A DNA stretch of 64,000 bases, taken from Pteria penguin (lineage: Eukaryota; Mollusca; Bivalvia; Pterioida; Pteriidae). A program made the translations under genes and the position numbers. The notes below the pieces were generated by a model. It ran no database searches and had not been told where the DNA came from. It worked only from the letters and a program-made list of their open reading frames with translations. Location of the stretch: the NCBI GenBank assembly GCA_035048485.1, contig CM068590.1, positions 5,022,093 to 5,086,092 on the forward strand, written 5' to 3'. Of the stretch, positions 25,000-37,500 are shown one piece after another (the first letter of the stretch is position 1; every line of letters begins with the position of its first letter).

Positions 25000-25395
25000 A
25001 GGGATTAGGTGTTTTGAATGAGTAAGCATCCCCTGCTGACCGTTTAAAACCGCCGTTGTTCAGTTAGGTCAGGTGCCGTTTAGGAATAAGAGTGGATTGC
25101 CGGTGTGTCACATCCTCCGTGACAGAGTGGGATCACGTGCCGTTGAGAAGTAAGCATTACCTGCCTATCCGTCGTATCCGCTGTAAGACAGTGGGATCAA
25201 ATGCCGTGGAGGAGTATTTCCGTGAGACAGTGGGATTAGGTGCAGTGGAACCACGTATTATGGAGGAGTAAGCATTACCTGCTGATCTATCATATCCGAC
25301 GTGAGACAGTGAGATCAGGTGCCATGGGATCAAGTGCCATGGAATCAAGTGTCATGGGATCAAGTGCCATGGGATCAGGTGTCATTGGTTCAACC
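25000..25395. repeat. Degenerate repeat of about 80 bp passing into 14-15-bp units
   Basis: Units contain GTAAGCATTACCTGC, TATCCG-type linkers and GAGACAGTGGGATCAGGTGC, four copies from about 25016. From 25318 the end of the unit alone is repeated as CCATGGGATCAAGTG, about five copies. Confidence 0.7.
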
Positions 25396-25407
25396 GATAA
25401 CACTCTT

Positions 25408-25645
25408 TGTAATTGGCGTAGCTGAGCTGGTAGCGTGCTTGACTCATGACCGACACGTCCTTGGTTCAAACCTCATCGTAACTATCCTGGTCTAGGCATG
25501 AAGCAGTAAAACTGAAGTCACATGTCGAGGTAAGTAATAAAAAATCCCTCATTACCTCAGAACAGACTTGCAATGCATCAATCAGATGACGTCATAAATA
25601 TGTAAGGGGAAATAAGCTCGATGTGACGTAAAACCAAAAACAGCG
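25408..25645 (+). mobile_element. tRNA-derived SINE
   Basis: Box A-like GTAGCTGAGCTGGTAGCG and box B-like GGTTCAAACCTC mark a tRNA-like head. The tail GATGTGACGTAAAACCAAAAAC matches the tail of the SINE at 7760-8030, while head and body differ, so it is a separate subfamily sharing the 3' end. Confidence 0.65.
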
Positions 25646-25685
25646 CTGATCCACCTTGCTACCTGAGATGTGTTTCACCCTGACG

Positions 25686-26065
25686 TATAGACCCTTTCGA
25701 CGTTACTGCGGGACTAACTGGCAAAATGATAACAGTTTTACTGTTCCAGCAATAGGACGTCAGACACAATTAATTTTTTATTATGACGTCAAAATTTTTA
25801 TGGGAAACGTTATCATAAGTAGTCCTCCAAAGGGAAGTCAAATATACCAAAAGAAATAACACAAACACTCTTTGCCGCAAATTTTCGGCCTCCTGGCCTT
25901 TATCAAGCAATAGTTAGAATAGTACAGTAGATGTAATGTAACATCCATCTTTACATGTTTAATATAAAAATTTGCGGCAAAGAGTGTTTGTGTTATTTCT
26001 TTTAGGAAACGTTATCATTTGCCAACCATACTTTTAGTCCAGCAGTAACAGCGAAAGGGTCTATA
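25686..26065. mobile_element. Foldback MITE containing a nested repeat insertion
   Basis: The outer inverted ends are TATAGACCCTTTCG... at 25686 and ...CGAAAGGGTCTATA ending at 26065. The similarity continues inward through GTTACTGC...AGTC and the CAAAATGATAAC-type block. A second element (25816-26004) lies within one arm. Confidence 0.7.
25816..26004 (-). mobile_element. Copy 2 of the hammerhead-like repeat, with 14-bp target-site duplication
   Basis: The insertion is flanked by GGAAACGTTATCAT at 25802-25815 and 26005-26018. It contains AGTCCTCCAAAGGGAAGT and, on the minus strand, TTGATAAAGGCC-AGGA-GGCCGAAAA at about 25880-25907. Its ends form a long inverted repeat (25849-25885 with 25966-26004, AATAACACAAACACTCTTTG type), a snapback arrangement. 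Confidence 0.7.
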
Positions 26066-26429
26066 CTGATGTACTGATTTTGAGAATTTTTAAAAAAATA
26101 TTTCAACATATTAAACATAGCAGCTGTTTCACGTGACCAGAGGTTAGTTGAAAACACATGCACCGGGAATTGTGTTTGTTTGTATTGTTCTGGTTTTTGT
26201 ATGTTTTGTTTTGTTTTCGGGGGAAATGGGAGGGAGTTGGGGGAGGGGAGTGGGTTGTTTGGTGTTTTGTTTTTCGTCTATTTCTTTTTCCGCCTGTTCC
26301 ATTGACAAAGAAGGGAGAATTAGCCCCTGAAATAATTATGTCATGTTACATCAACGTTTATCATTTACCTAACTCACACGTGCATGGGACTGTCTCTGTG
26401 TAATATATAGAGCGTAGCAAGACTATGTG

Positions 26430-26431
<2 letters not shown>

Positions 26432-26478
<47 letters not shown>

Positions 26479-26498
26479 TCACACACATACACACACAG
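26432..26498. repeat. (CT)n-(AC)n compound microsatellite
   Basis: About 17 CT units followed by CA/AC units. Confidence 0.95.
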
Positions 26499-26509
26499 AC
26501 TTATCTTTT

Positions 26510-28490
26510 TACTATTATTAATTGTTTTTGGTTTTCTGTTTGAAGCATGTGAGTCATTGACTATTTCTCTGAACTTGTTTTTGTTTGTTTAGCTAAACGA
26601 ATTCACATGTCCGAATTTTGCTCCTGTATGGCATTTCCGCCATGTACACGCATAGACATTTTAATATGCATATAACATATGTACGAGATATCGTTTGCTT
26701 GACCACAGGACAGAGAAAAACTTGTCTTCCGCGACGTTAACATTGTTACACCTCACACATTACACGCTAATACTGCACAAACATGCGTAGACTGCGAATG
26801 AACTTAATATAGGAATATATGTATGTTATATTTATAAAGGGGGGGGGGGGGGTAGAGAGTGATCTCCTTCTCCCTCCCTTCGACCCACTTCAACATCTCT
26901 TTCCTCTCCACCCTTTTCTCCACTCTTCCTTATTTTCACCCTATATATCTGTACTCTCTCAATTTTTACACTTTCCTCAACCCCCTCCTCTTCCTTTTTT
27001 TTTCATCAGTCCTCCCTCTTCTATTGTTCTCATCTACAATGGGGAGTAAAATGAGCTGTAATTTGCCAATTTGTCACATTGAAACAGAATATGACATCAA
27101 TGTCATTTCCAGTGTGCAAGGTATATTGTACCAATACACAAAGGGAAAATGTGTTTTTAAAGCAAATATCTTCATTTTATTATTTGCTTGTCTGACTGAA
27201 ATTCTTGTATGATGTCACCTCAGGATTATTCACTGACATGATGAAGGCGTCTGATTTGAAATATCGAGCTATGTAACTTGACCATCTGAAGCTGTGAGTG
27301 ATATTTTACTTGCCATATCTAACGTGACACAGGGGATCAGTTTCTACTTTTTCATCCGACAGGGCACAGACCTGCCACCGGCGGCGCCTCAACCCGTGAC
27401 CTCTGGATCACGAGCCAAGGATCTTCGCCGGTTTTGCCTTTTAATTCGGGAATAAGAATAAAAAGGCGCAGTTTACCCCGAAATCAGAATATGAAGTCAC
27501 CCAAGGGAAGACTTCAAAGTGACCTTCAAACAGAGGTGACTTCTGTACAGAGGTGATCTTTATAGAGTGGTGAGAAATACAGAGCTGACCTTTATATAGA
27601 AGTGGCATTTATAAAGATGACCTTTATGTAAAGGTGACCGTTATGCAGGTGATCTGTATAGAGGTAACCTTTATACATAAGTGACCGTTACACAGAGGTG
27701 ACCATTAAATAAAGATTTTTACAGGAATAATAATAAATTAATAACTACGAGTCTTGATATCATAGTTTAGGATCCCCCAAAATAAATAGATCATATCAAG
27801 AAAACAGAGAGTTCTTTAAAATTTTGTATCCGAATACAGACCGAATGTGGACAGAGAGTAAGGACAGACTAGGACACGTGTTAGTTCTGATTGGTCCAAG
27901 AAAGCATGTGGATTTGAACAGAAATCTTGTTACTGTACAAGTTGTGTTATTTTATAAAACATGGTCATGGGATGTCAGATATTCTCTTATGAAGGACTAG
28001 TTTTTTCAACAAACTTTCATATTATACCTTTTTATACTTACTGCTGCGTGGTCAATATGAAAAAGATAAAGTTTACCATTCACCTATAAATTCACAAAGT
28101 AGTTCATGACAAAATTATTACAATAGAAACAAATGTCAAGACATAAACGATAACACAGGAATAAATCTCCGAGAAGTACAAACAATAACCTTTGTGTTTT
28201 CATGTTTCCTTTACGTTACATTCCATTAAAGTATAACTTAATAATCATAAAAGACAAAGAAGTGATGTGAATGATTAGACAGCACTCACTCGAATTCGCC
28301 AATCAAATAGACTTTTACAAACGCACTCGGACGTCTGCCGTTATTACTAAAGTTCATTGGCCTTGATGGCATCACTTCAGAATCGTGTCGGTTTCATCCA
28401 TTTGATAGAGATGATAGAGACATAAAGGATTCAGGAATATCCCTGAGTAGTGGATAGTGAATAAATATATGATTAAGATTTTCTTTATTT
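26510..28490. repeat. Non-coding stretch: G run, pyrimidine-rich block, GAGGTGACC repeats
   Basis: 26839-26852 is a G run followed by a CT-rich block to 27030. 27480-27710 has degenerate units around AGGTGACCTTTATACAG, the first of three related elements in the window (see 40361-40525 and 47635-47815). 27720-28490 is AT-rich with nothing recognised. Confidence 0.55.
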
Positions 28491-28495
28491 TTCAG

Positions 28496-28554
28496 AGATG
28501 CAATGGTGATCCTTACAGTTCTAGCAATCTCCATCCTCATCAGGTGTACTTCAG
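28496..28554 (+). CDS. Pif-like gene, first coding exon (signal peptide)
   Basis: Acceptor TTTATTTTTCAG ends at 28495. The start ATG at 28503 opens a hydrophobic 17-residue leader (MVILTVLAISILIRCTS). The donor is CAG|GTAAAT at 28554/28555, phase 1. An upstream ATG at 28498 gives a three-codon frame whose stop overlaps the start region. Confidence 0.75.
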
Positions 28555-31500
28555 GTAAATGCCTCAAATAAAACCATATTAATTAAATTGCTTGTTTCTT
28601 AAGAGAAGCTTAAGATGAGTGGTGAAGTTTTTGCAGGGTAAAGCAACCCATAATCTGTTTGGCGTTTTCTTTTTTTTCTTTTTCTTTCTTTCTTCTTTCT
28701 ATTTTCCCTTCTTTTTTATTTTTGTTTTTGCTTTTTTGGGTGGTGGGGTGGGGTGGTTAGTTAGTTAGTTTTTGTTGGTTTCGAAGGAGGGGGTGTTGTG
28801 TTGTGTTGGGGGGGCCTTCCTAGGATTGTTTGATAAGCGGTTTTTGGTTTTGTTTTGTTTTGTTCGATTGGTTTTTTGTTTGTTTGTTTGTGTTTTATGG
28901 TATGTTTTGTGTTTGTTTTGTGTGTTTTGATTACCTATATATTGTCATGGACCTTTCTTTTATCACGTCACGAAACTCATTTCAAGGGTTAACCCCTCCC
29001 CCCTCTCACATACACATCCCTGAAATGCTTTCTGTAGCCCTTTTTGTTACATCGGCCCAGAATCATTTCCCATATTGGATGGCGACACTCGCTTAATGCA
29101 TAGCTTACAAATTTTGACGTGCTAGCTTTCTTACATGGGTTTTAAATCATCCGAGGAAAAAACATCAGTAACACTACATCACCCTATAGAACCCCGTTCT
29201 GATGACTGAAATTCAGTTAGATACCCTTGTACCAACCTGTCCCCTACATGTATCTCTAAACAATGGTCGCCTTTTCAATGTGGAAGGGCCAAACATTATG
29301 TTAATTAGAACGAAATAACCGAGTTATTTAATGTAAGTTGTCTCATACCGAAATATTAACTTCTATTTTTAGAACTACTCATAAATTTCAAGGAACAGGT
29401 GTTATAAGAATAAGCATAGAATGTAGACCATCGAAATGGGGGTCCTTTCACTTCCTACCTGGAATTGTCTTTTTTTTTATCTTGATTAATATGGTGCTAA
29501 TATTATTTAAACCACCTATAAATGACGGTATCTTACGGAAGCTTAGGGTGCAACCATTTGATTTGGGGGGGGCAGGAAGACTTTGCAAAAAAAAGTCCGG
29601 GTCAAACTTTGGGAGAAAAAATCCGGGCCGGCCAAAAAAAAAAAATTATAATAATAATAAAGAAAAAAATAATCCGGCTCTGAAATTGGGCAAAAAAAAT
29701 ATTCAGGCCGGTGAAAGTCTTCCCCCCCCCCCCCCCCCCCCCCCATAAATAATGCCTTATTTGGGGACGACCATTTGATTTTGAGGGGGACTGGCAAATT
29801 TGGTCGAGTCAGATTATTTATTTTCAGATCTTTGAAGGATAGAAAATTTATTTCCTTAATATTCTGGGACAGATTATTTATTTTCTTGACTTTTTTGTCG
29901 CCAAGAAATACTTGTTAGAACTGCGTTGTTAAATATGCCATTAACACAGTCATCCTTCTATAATTATATTTTGTTAACAAAACACATTTTAATATAAGGT
30001 AAACTAACAAATAATATGCAAACACTACTTTGATTGCATAGGTTTTTATACTAACAGTTTCTATAGTGAATTAGTGTATAGTCTCTCTAAGTTTCTGGTA
30101 TCCAGGGAGAGAATTTTCATTTATCACTATACAAGGATGTGCAAGGAAGTGTTGCTGTTTTGGTTTCCTGTCCGAATGATAATATTTTAATAATATTTTA
30201 TTCGTTTTTGACATACTTATGACGCTATTCCGAACAAGAATCTGAAGAGAAAATCTCTCAGAAAGCTGATGGTAGAGCCCTTGTCCTCTGTCTGCCCCTC
30301 AAAATGGACATGCAAATATATTTTAAACAAGAGGCCCAGGTGGGCCTATATCGTTCACCTGAGTACCTAGATGATCAGTCATGCAGGAAGGAAGAAGACT
30401 CATTTATTTTTGCAATACTGTGACTAAGTCAACACAAATGTTGAAAATATTTCAAATTTTTATTTTAGACCAGAATAAAAAACAACACTTTTTATACAGC
30501 CGCATTTAAAAATGTGGGCGTATTATGCTATACCTCTGTCCGTCCGTCCGTCCATCTCCTCCTTAACTAAAGGGGAAACAAAACTTTTGATGGTGTCATA
30601 TGAATGGATGTGGCTTGTAGTTGTGCATGTGGGTTTCAAAGTTGGGGTCAGGCCCCTGGGGTGGGGTAAAATGGGCGGGTTCCGAAAAGCTTGTTCGGTC
30701 TTCTACTTCATAACTAAAGGGGGAACAAAACTTTTGATGGTGTCATATGAAAGGATGTGGCTTGTAGTTGTGCATGTGGGTTTCAAAGTTGGGGTCAAAG
30801 TTGCCTGTGGTGGCATCACCTGTTGACAGATTGGGACAAAAAACAACAACACTTGTAGGGAGCTATGAGTACTTTATTCATATCAAGTTTCAAAGAAATC
30901 TGTTCTGCGGTTCTTGAGAAGAAGTTGAAAATGTGAAAAGTTTATGACGGAGGGACGGCGCGCTATGACTATAGCTCACTTGAGCTTTTGGCTCAGGTGA
31001 GCTCACAAGCAACAATTCTAGTTTTTTGTTGAATATATTGTATAGCACTATTTGTCCAGTGCTATAAATCCTGCTGAATTATGAGTTTTACAGTTAAACT
31101 ACTGATATTGTAGTATAGGAAGCAACCAGGCGAGCGAAGCGAGCCGGAAAAAATCAACATGTTTTCCATAGAACATTCAGCTTTATATTTGCATGATTTG
31201 GTATATATGCATGCAAGTAGCCAGAATATTTATTTTCATTTCAGTCAAAGCCAGATTTTTTTATTTCCAGCATTTTCAGGGTCAGAATATTGATTTCCAA
31301 AAAGTGCCAGCCCCCCCCCCCCCCACCCCCTCAGAATCAAATGGTCGTTCCCTTAGGTACATGAAAAAAGTTATTTCTCGCCACGGCGAGATATTATCTC
31401 GAGATACTATTTCGCCGCGGCGAGATACTATCTCGCCACGACGAGGTACTCGCCTTTGATAAATAAATGAATAGAATCAGTATTTAAAAATGGAATCAAT

Positions 31501-34500
31501 ATTCTAATAGCTTAAGATTACTTACAACGCATTATGTGATTTGCCACATATGCCCACGGGGGGCAGGCTTGGTGTAGTGGTTAAGTGCTTGGCTTGCGGC
31601 GCCGACGATCCGGGTTCGATTCCCGGGTTGCGCCACTATGTTTAAGAGGTTGTAGCCTCCTGATTCCATGTCGCGATATAACTGAAATATTGTTGAAAGC
31701 GACGTAAAACACCAATCAACCAACCAACGTATGCCCACGTGTTAGTTGTTCATTTAATTACTCGTATCTCGCCATGGCGAGATAGTTACTCGCTGTACAT
31801 AGCGAGATGTACTAACTCGCCGAGGCGAGATAGTATCTCCCCGTGGCGAGATAGTAACTCGCCGTAGGCAGATACCTATCTCGCCTTGGTGAGATAGTAA
31901 TTCACAATGGCTAAATAAAAAAAATCATACCCCTAATAAGCTTCCGTAGCTTCCAGCAGCTGATTCATTCCACAGGAAATCGGCCCATCTGAAGTAGTGA
32001 TGGATCTTTTACGTGCGGTGTCTACCTCGATTTTTATTGTCTTACCCAAAAGAAACTACATCGATAAGCCACATCGTGTCTACCTGGAATTCAAACTTGT
32101 GGAAATAGAATGTACAATATTAGAGCACACAACAATTTTTATTGATACATTTATATTGTTTGATGCGATGGCCATATTTGAACTACATAATGGTGACATC
32201 TACCTATGCAATAGCCTAGGTCAAGCTGAATTAATGATGTATTTTTATTTTTCATCATTTCCTTCTTGATGGGGACGCAGTGTATACTGTTTCATCAAAA
32301 GGAATTGAGATGCACTGAAATCAAGTGACGTACGAACCCATGACGGTACTTCCAGATTTCTCCGACATATGTCGGAAACTTTTACGATAATCCAAACAGG
32401 CAGTTTCTGATAATTATTGATATACTCGTTTAAAGATGCAGTGTTTCTTTTCAAGTTATAATGCCCCCGTGAATTTCATTCTTGACCCATGAGTTTAAGA
32501 TTTCTTCCGACTTGTGTCAGAAATCTTAAGCGATTATCCACCCGCAGTTTATGCTAATTTTAGACGTACTATTTTAACATTGCAGTATTCTTTTCAGGCT
32601 GTAATGCCCCCGTGGATTTCATTTTCCTCATTGACGGATCAGAAAGTGTCTCCTCAGCATCCTTCATTCAACAGAAGGCATTCGTAGCCTCTCAGACTTT
32701 ATGGTACACTATTTCACCTACGCTCGTGAAATTAGGCGTAATCGTGTTCAGCACCAATGTTTCGGATGTTATTCACCTCAATCCCTTTAAATCCCAGGAG
32801 GAATTTCGGAATGACGTCACACACCTCGGACAACCTCTGGATGGGTCTAATATCTATCTGGCACTTCGCCAGCTTAGACAGTTGTTTGTGAAAGAAGGTC
32901 GCAGAGATACCAAGAAAGTAGGACTTTTAATAACTGACGGTAAATCCAGACGTCTATGGAACACGTTTAAGGAAGCTAGGTTACTGCGCATGAGTGGAAT
33001 AACAATGATTGCGATTGGTGTAGGAGACCGGATATCAGTCAGCGAACTCAGCGGATTGGCCAATGAAATGTTTATCCGAGTCAAGTCGTTTGATGAACTT
33101 TTCACGCTTTCTGAGAAAATTTACAAATTTGTATGTCCAGGTAAGCATAGTCTTTTCCCCAATTTTAAAAATCATTTTGTAACTTGTCATTTTTATCAAT
33201 GTGTAAATAATATAGCTGCTATGTTAATGGTGATTAAACTGGAAGAAGACAGAAGACATATGACCAGGCAGTATGGCACAAATCACCAGGGACACATAAA
33301 GCATGATAGTAGTACAAATGAACACAGAAATCTCGCTTTTTCTTTACTAGTACCACACTGTCTTAACTGTAGAAGTCTCTGATAAAATGGAGGATACGCG
33401 CTTGAAATAGTTTTCTTATATTTTATATAGTCTCTTTTTCGTATATAATGGTATTCTTTTTAAACTGTAATTTGTAAATGCGAACAATTATATGGCTCCT
33501 TTTTTCTGTCCTCCCCCTCTTCTCCCTTTTTTTTTTTTTGTTCCTTAATATATATAAATAAAAAATTTGAAACCCAAATATGCTTACTGCTGAAAGTAAC
33601 GCAAGCTGCATTGCTATTGAAACAACAACAACAATAATAATCATCATCATCATCAATGTGGCCGTCTTCATCATCATCATCATTTTATATATGATGATAC
33701 TTACTTATTGTAAAGTGATTTTTATCAAAACATATCAACAATACACCTATATAAAATTCATGATTTTATGTTGTAGATGAAGTCCTGTCTACTTCAATAC
33801 CGACTCTGGCAAAATCATCAATAATCTCTCGTCCTGAGAACAACGGACTCGTGCTCATGAAAGACAAAATGTCCTTCGCTATTCCATTAGATCTGTTTTC
33901 TGGTAAAACATTTCACAATGACATTTCTGACAGTGATGCTGCAAAAAAGTCTTACAAAATGACTCCACAACAGCAGGACCCGGTAGCCGTGTTCCCAATG
34001 AACACTGGCAACATCACTCCCCTTTCACAGCAAAGTCGGAACCAAACGTTTCCCCTCCTTCCCGCAGACAAACTATCAAATGCGGTCACCACTCCGGAAG
34101 CCAATTACTCATTTCCGGTCATTGGTACAGATAATGTTACGGCCAACGTGACGTCACCGTACACAATTACAACTCCAGCCGGTCAGTATACCAAAAGTAT
34201 AGTTTTTTTCCGTGTTCGATTCTATATACAATTTTTTTGGTTCTTCTTTCTTTTTTTGCTACCAATTTACAGGGAATATGTAACACGGTTGAAACACCTA
34301 AATAATATGAGTAAGACACCACATTTGGCGCCAAAATGGCTGAGTATCTTGGCTAATACTGACTTTCACATGTCCCCCTCCCTTTCGGAAATCCTGATTC
34401 CGTCACTGTAATACTAGTACATATATATAATGAATATCTCAATCTTAATTTATTTTCATACAATGGAAACATTTCTGGTGGGTATTTTCCAGTACTGTCT

Positions 34501-37500
34501 ATCAGTTTGCAACCTTCTTTTGTTTCAAAATAACGTTGCTTCGATGATGTCGCTTCAATATAATTCTAAACTCTAATTTTTATTATACTATATATAATAT
34601 ATAATAATAAACAAAAAAAAAAACCCTAAAAGAAACAACATAAGACAGAATAACAAACCAAACCAATATCACACAAAATAAATCCTCTTCCCAATGTCCC
34701 TAACCCCCCCCCCCCCCCCCACCCCCCCCCCCCAACCAAACCCCCCCCCCCCCCCCCAAAAAAAAAAAGGAAAAAGGAAAAAAAGAAGAAAAACGAAAAA
34801 ATAATGATAATAAATTACAACAATAGTAATACCTAGAACAGCAATAAAATGTCAACATGAGGCAACTCTAACTAATTTAAAGGGAAAACTTAATCATCAG
34901 GAATACTAAAGGCTTTAGCTAATGATAAACCATTGATGCATGCGATTGTTATAATGAAGTTTAAACATAAATGTTTTGAACTTTAGTATAACACATGGAC
35001 ACCGACGTACACTACTGGAAACCGGATTATAGACAGTGGGTGGAAATAGCATTACCTGTAGGCGTGCCTCACCCGTTAGGCAAGCAAAAGCATATAAATG
35101 ATAGAAACACACTCAATACTATGTACTCAAAATCTATATACAATGAGCGGCAGATACAGGGGCGGAAGAAAGAAATAACGGTGTAAGTTAAGAGAGATGT
35201 GATTTTGTCCTATAATCGAATAAAAACTAAATTTGGTTTAATTGGACTTGAAAAATATTGCCCACGAGAGTATTTCATTTTCCCAGAAATTCAGATAAGT
35301 ACAGTTTGTATGAATATCTACATATAGGTGGGATGAACCTCGCATGAAGCAAGAACCTATAGAAGTATAATATTTCTTTTTCTCTCTAAGCAACTGAAGA
35401 CGATGACGAGGTGTCAGACACCACGGAGGCGTTACCTGGCGTTCCTTACAGAAGTGCAGTTAAAAAACCATGGAACACAATATTTTCTTTCTTTGACATA
35501 TTTTCATTCCATTCACAAAGTACACAACGTCCTTCACATCGTTCACTAACATCTAACGTACAGATTTCATCTAGTGATTCTATTCATGGAAAACCTCCTT
35601 CTGATGACGACCAAAACACGCGGGAAATTACACTGCCTCCACCACCTCCGATCTTCGTCATGGAGGAGAACGATATGGTCAATGACAATCAACAGAACAC
35701 AACTCTTGGAGTAGATAGTAACGCAGGTGAACTGAGTAGAAAGGGCAATGTTCTACGGAACATTAGTGGTGCTGGGTTGGGAAATGAAAGACAAAACGAG
35801 GGTAGTGCTCGAAATACAATATATACGAACAGTAATGATGCTGTACAGAACACAATTGAAGCTAAGAACAGTGACAATGCTTTAGGGAATAAAAATGGTG
35901 CTAATAACAATAAAAATACTCAGCGAAATACAAGTAGTTCGAAAAACAATAAGAATGCTTTACAAAACACAAGTAGCTCAAAGAACAATAAAGATGTTCT
36001 ACTGAAATCAAAAAGTTCTAATATTATTGAGAATGCTTTTGGGAACACAAGCAGCTCGTGGAACAATAAAAACATTTTACGGAATACAACTATTACTGGA
36101 GTTCAAACGCAGTCTCACATAAATAAAGATGACGATGAGAAGAAGGTACCGATGGCCGCATGGAATGCACAAGATGATGACAGCAAGAAACAAGCTTCCC
36201 AGAACACATATAACATCATGAAAAGTTCAAAGACTGCTGTACCGTCTATTACTCTGTTTACAATAAATATGAATAAGAACAAAAATCTTCCATCATTGGA
36301 TGACAATTTATGGTCAGTGGCATCTATTTTGAATAATGTCGACAAAGGATTTAAATCGCAAAAAGAAAGAAGAAAGAGTGTGAAAAATGTCAAACCAAAT
36401 AAAGAAACTCAGGAAAATGCAAGAAGAAATAGTGCAGACAATCGTTTATTTTCATCCAGCTCTCATAAGATTAACCGAGAACCCATGTTAAAAAACGTGT
36501 CAGATAATGTGAGTAACACAAAGACTGTCGGGGACAGCAGGGTGACGGGAGATTTCTATAAAGTGTCTAAAATTAACAGGAACACTAGATATAAAGTAAA
36601 TTTTCAAGACAAAAACATTTCAAATGAAAATTATAAAAGTAGATCTTATTTACGAAAGAATCAACAGAATGTAACTAAAGTTGCATCGGACTCTAGACAA
36701 AAACCGATGATGGGAGAAAATAAAAGAAGGGTTGGGACTAATTTCAATGCGATGCCGAGAGAGTTAACGCGCTACACTAATAAGAAAAACCCAAATGTCC
36801 AAACTAAGACTTTTATGAATCCCCGCAATTACTGGGGACAGAAAAATTTACCAGCGACGAATTTAGCTCAAACTAAGCAAGAGCTTAAATTCAAACAGTC
36901 CCGCGGCTCTAAAATACAGGAGTCAAGAAAATTAGGGTCGGGTCGACAAAGAACGGGCATCCGTCCGTACAAACCCCCTCCTGTCAGCATTATTGATAAA
37001 CAGGTGTTCAATTTGCGTGCCAAAAGTTCAGGACAGTTTAGTCACAGAAATTACTTCAAATCAAAGGATAGTGAGAATTTCTACCGTCGAGAGGTGTCTT
37101 TTTTACCGACATCAGAGTATAGAAAAAGGATTATACGAGGAAAATCTTTTATCCTCCCTAACAACAGGACCAATATACCATCAAAAGGTGAGTTGAAATA
37201 TAAAATATACATGTATAATTAGCCTATCAATCAATAGGTGGTCTATCACTTTTAATGAAAAGAGCAGGTTAAGGTGTGTATGGAATACTTCCCAAGATAT
37301 AGCAAATGTGTATGGAATACGTCACAGGATATAGCAAATTAACAATAACGAAGAGGCCAACATTATTTATTCATTTTCATGGAGAGTTTTTGGAGTGCTT
37401 TGTTCTTTGTTTTTATTTTTTTTTTTCTTTTAATTTCATTCTTTTTTATCTATTTATCTTATTTTATTCTATTCTATTTTATTCATTTTTATTTTTTGTT

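Noticed and set aside
33141..33382. Read-through of the VWA exon to a stop at 33382
   Set aside because: The GTAAGC donor at 33141 is strong, phase fits the next exon, and the protein-like pattern ends at the donor.
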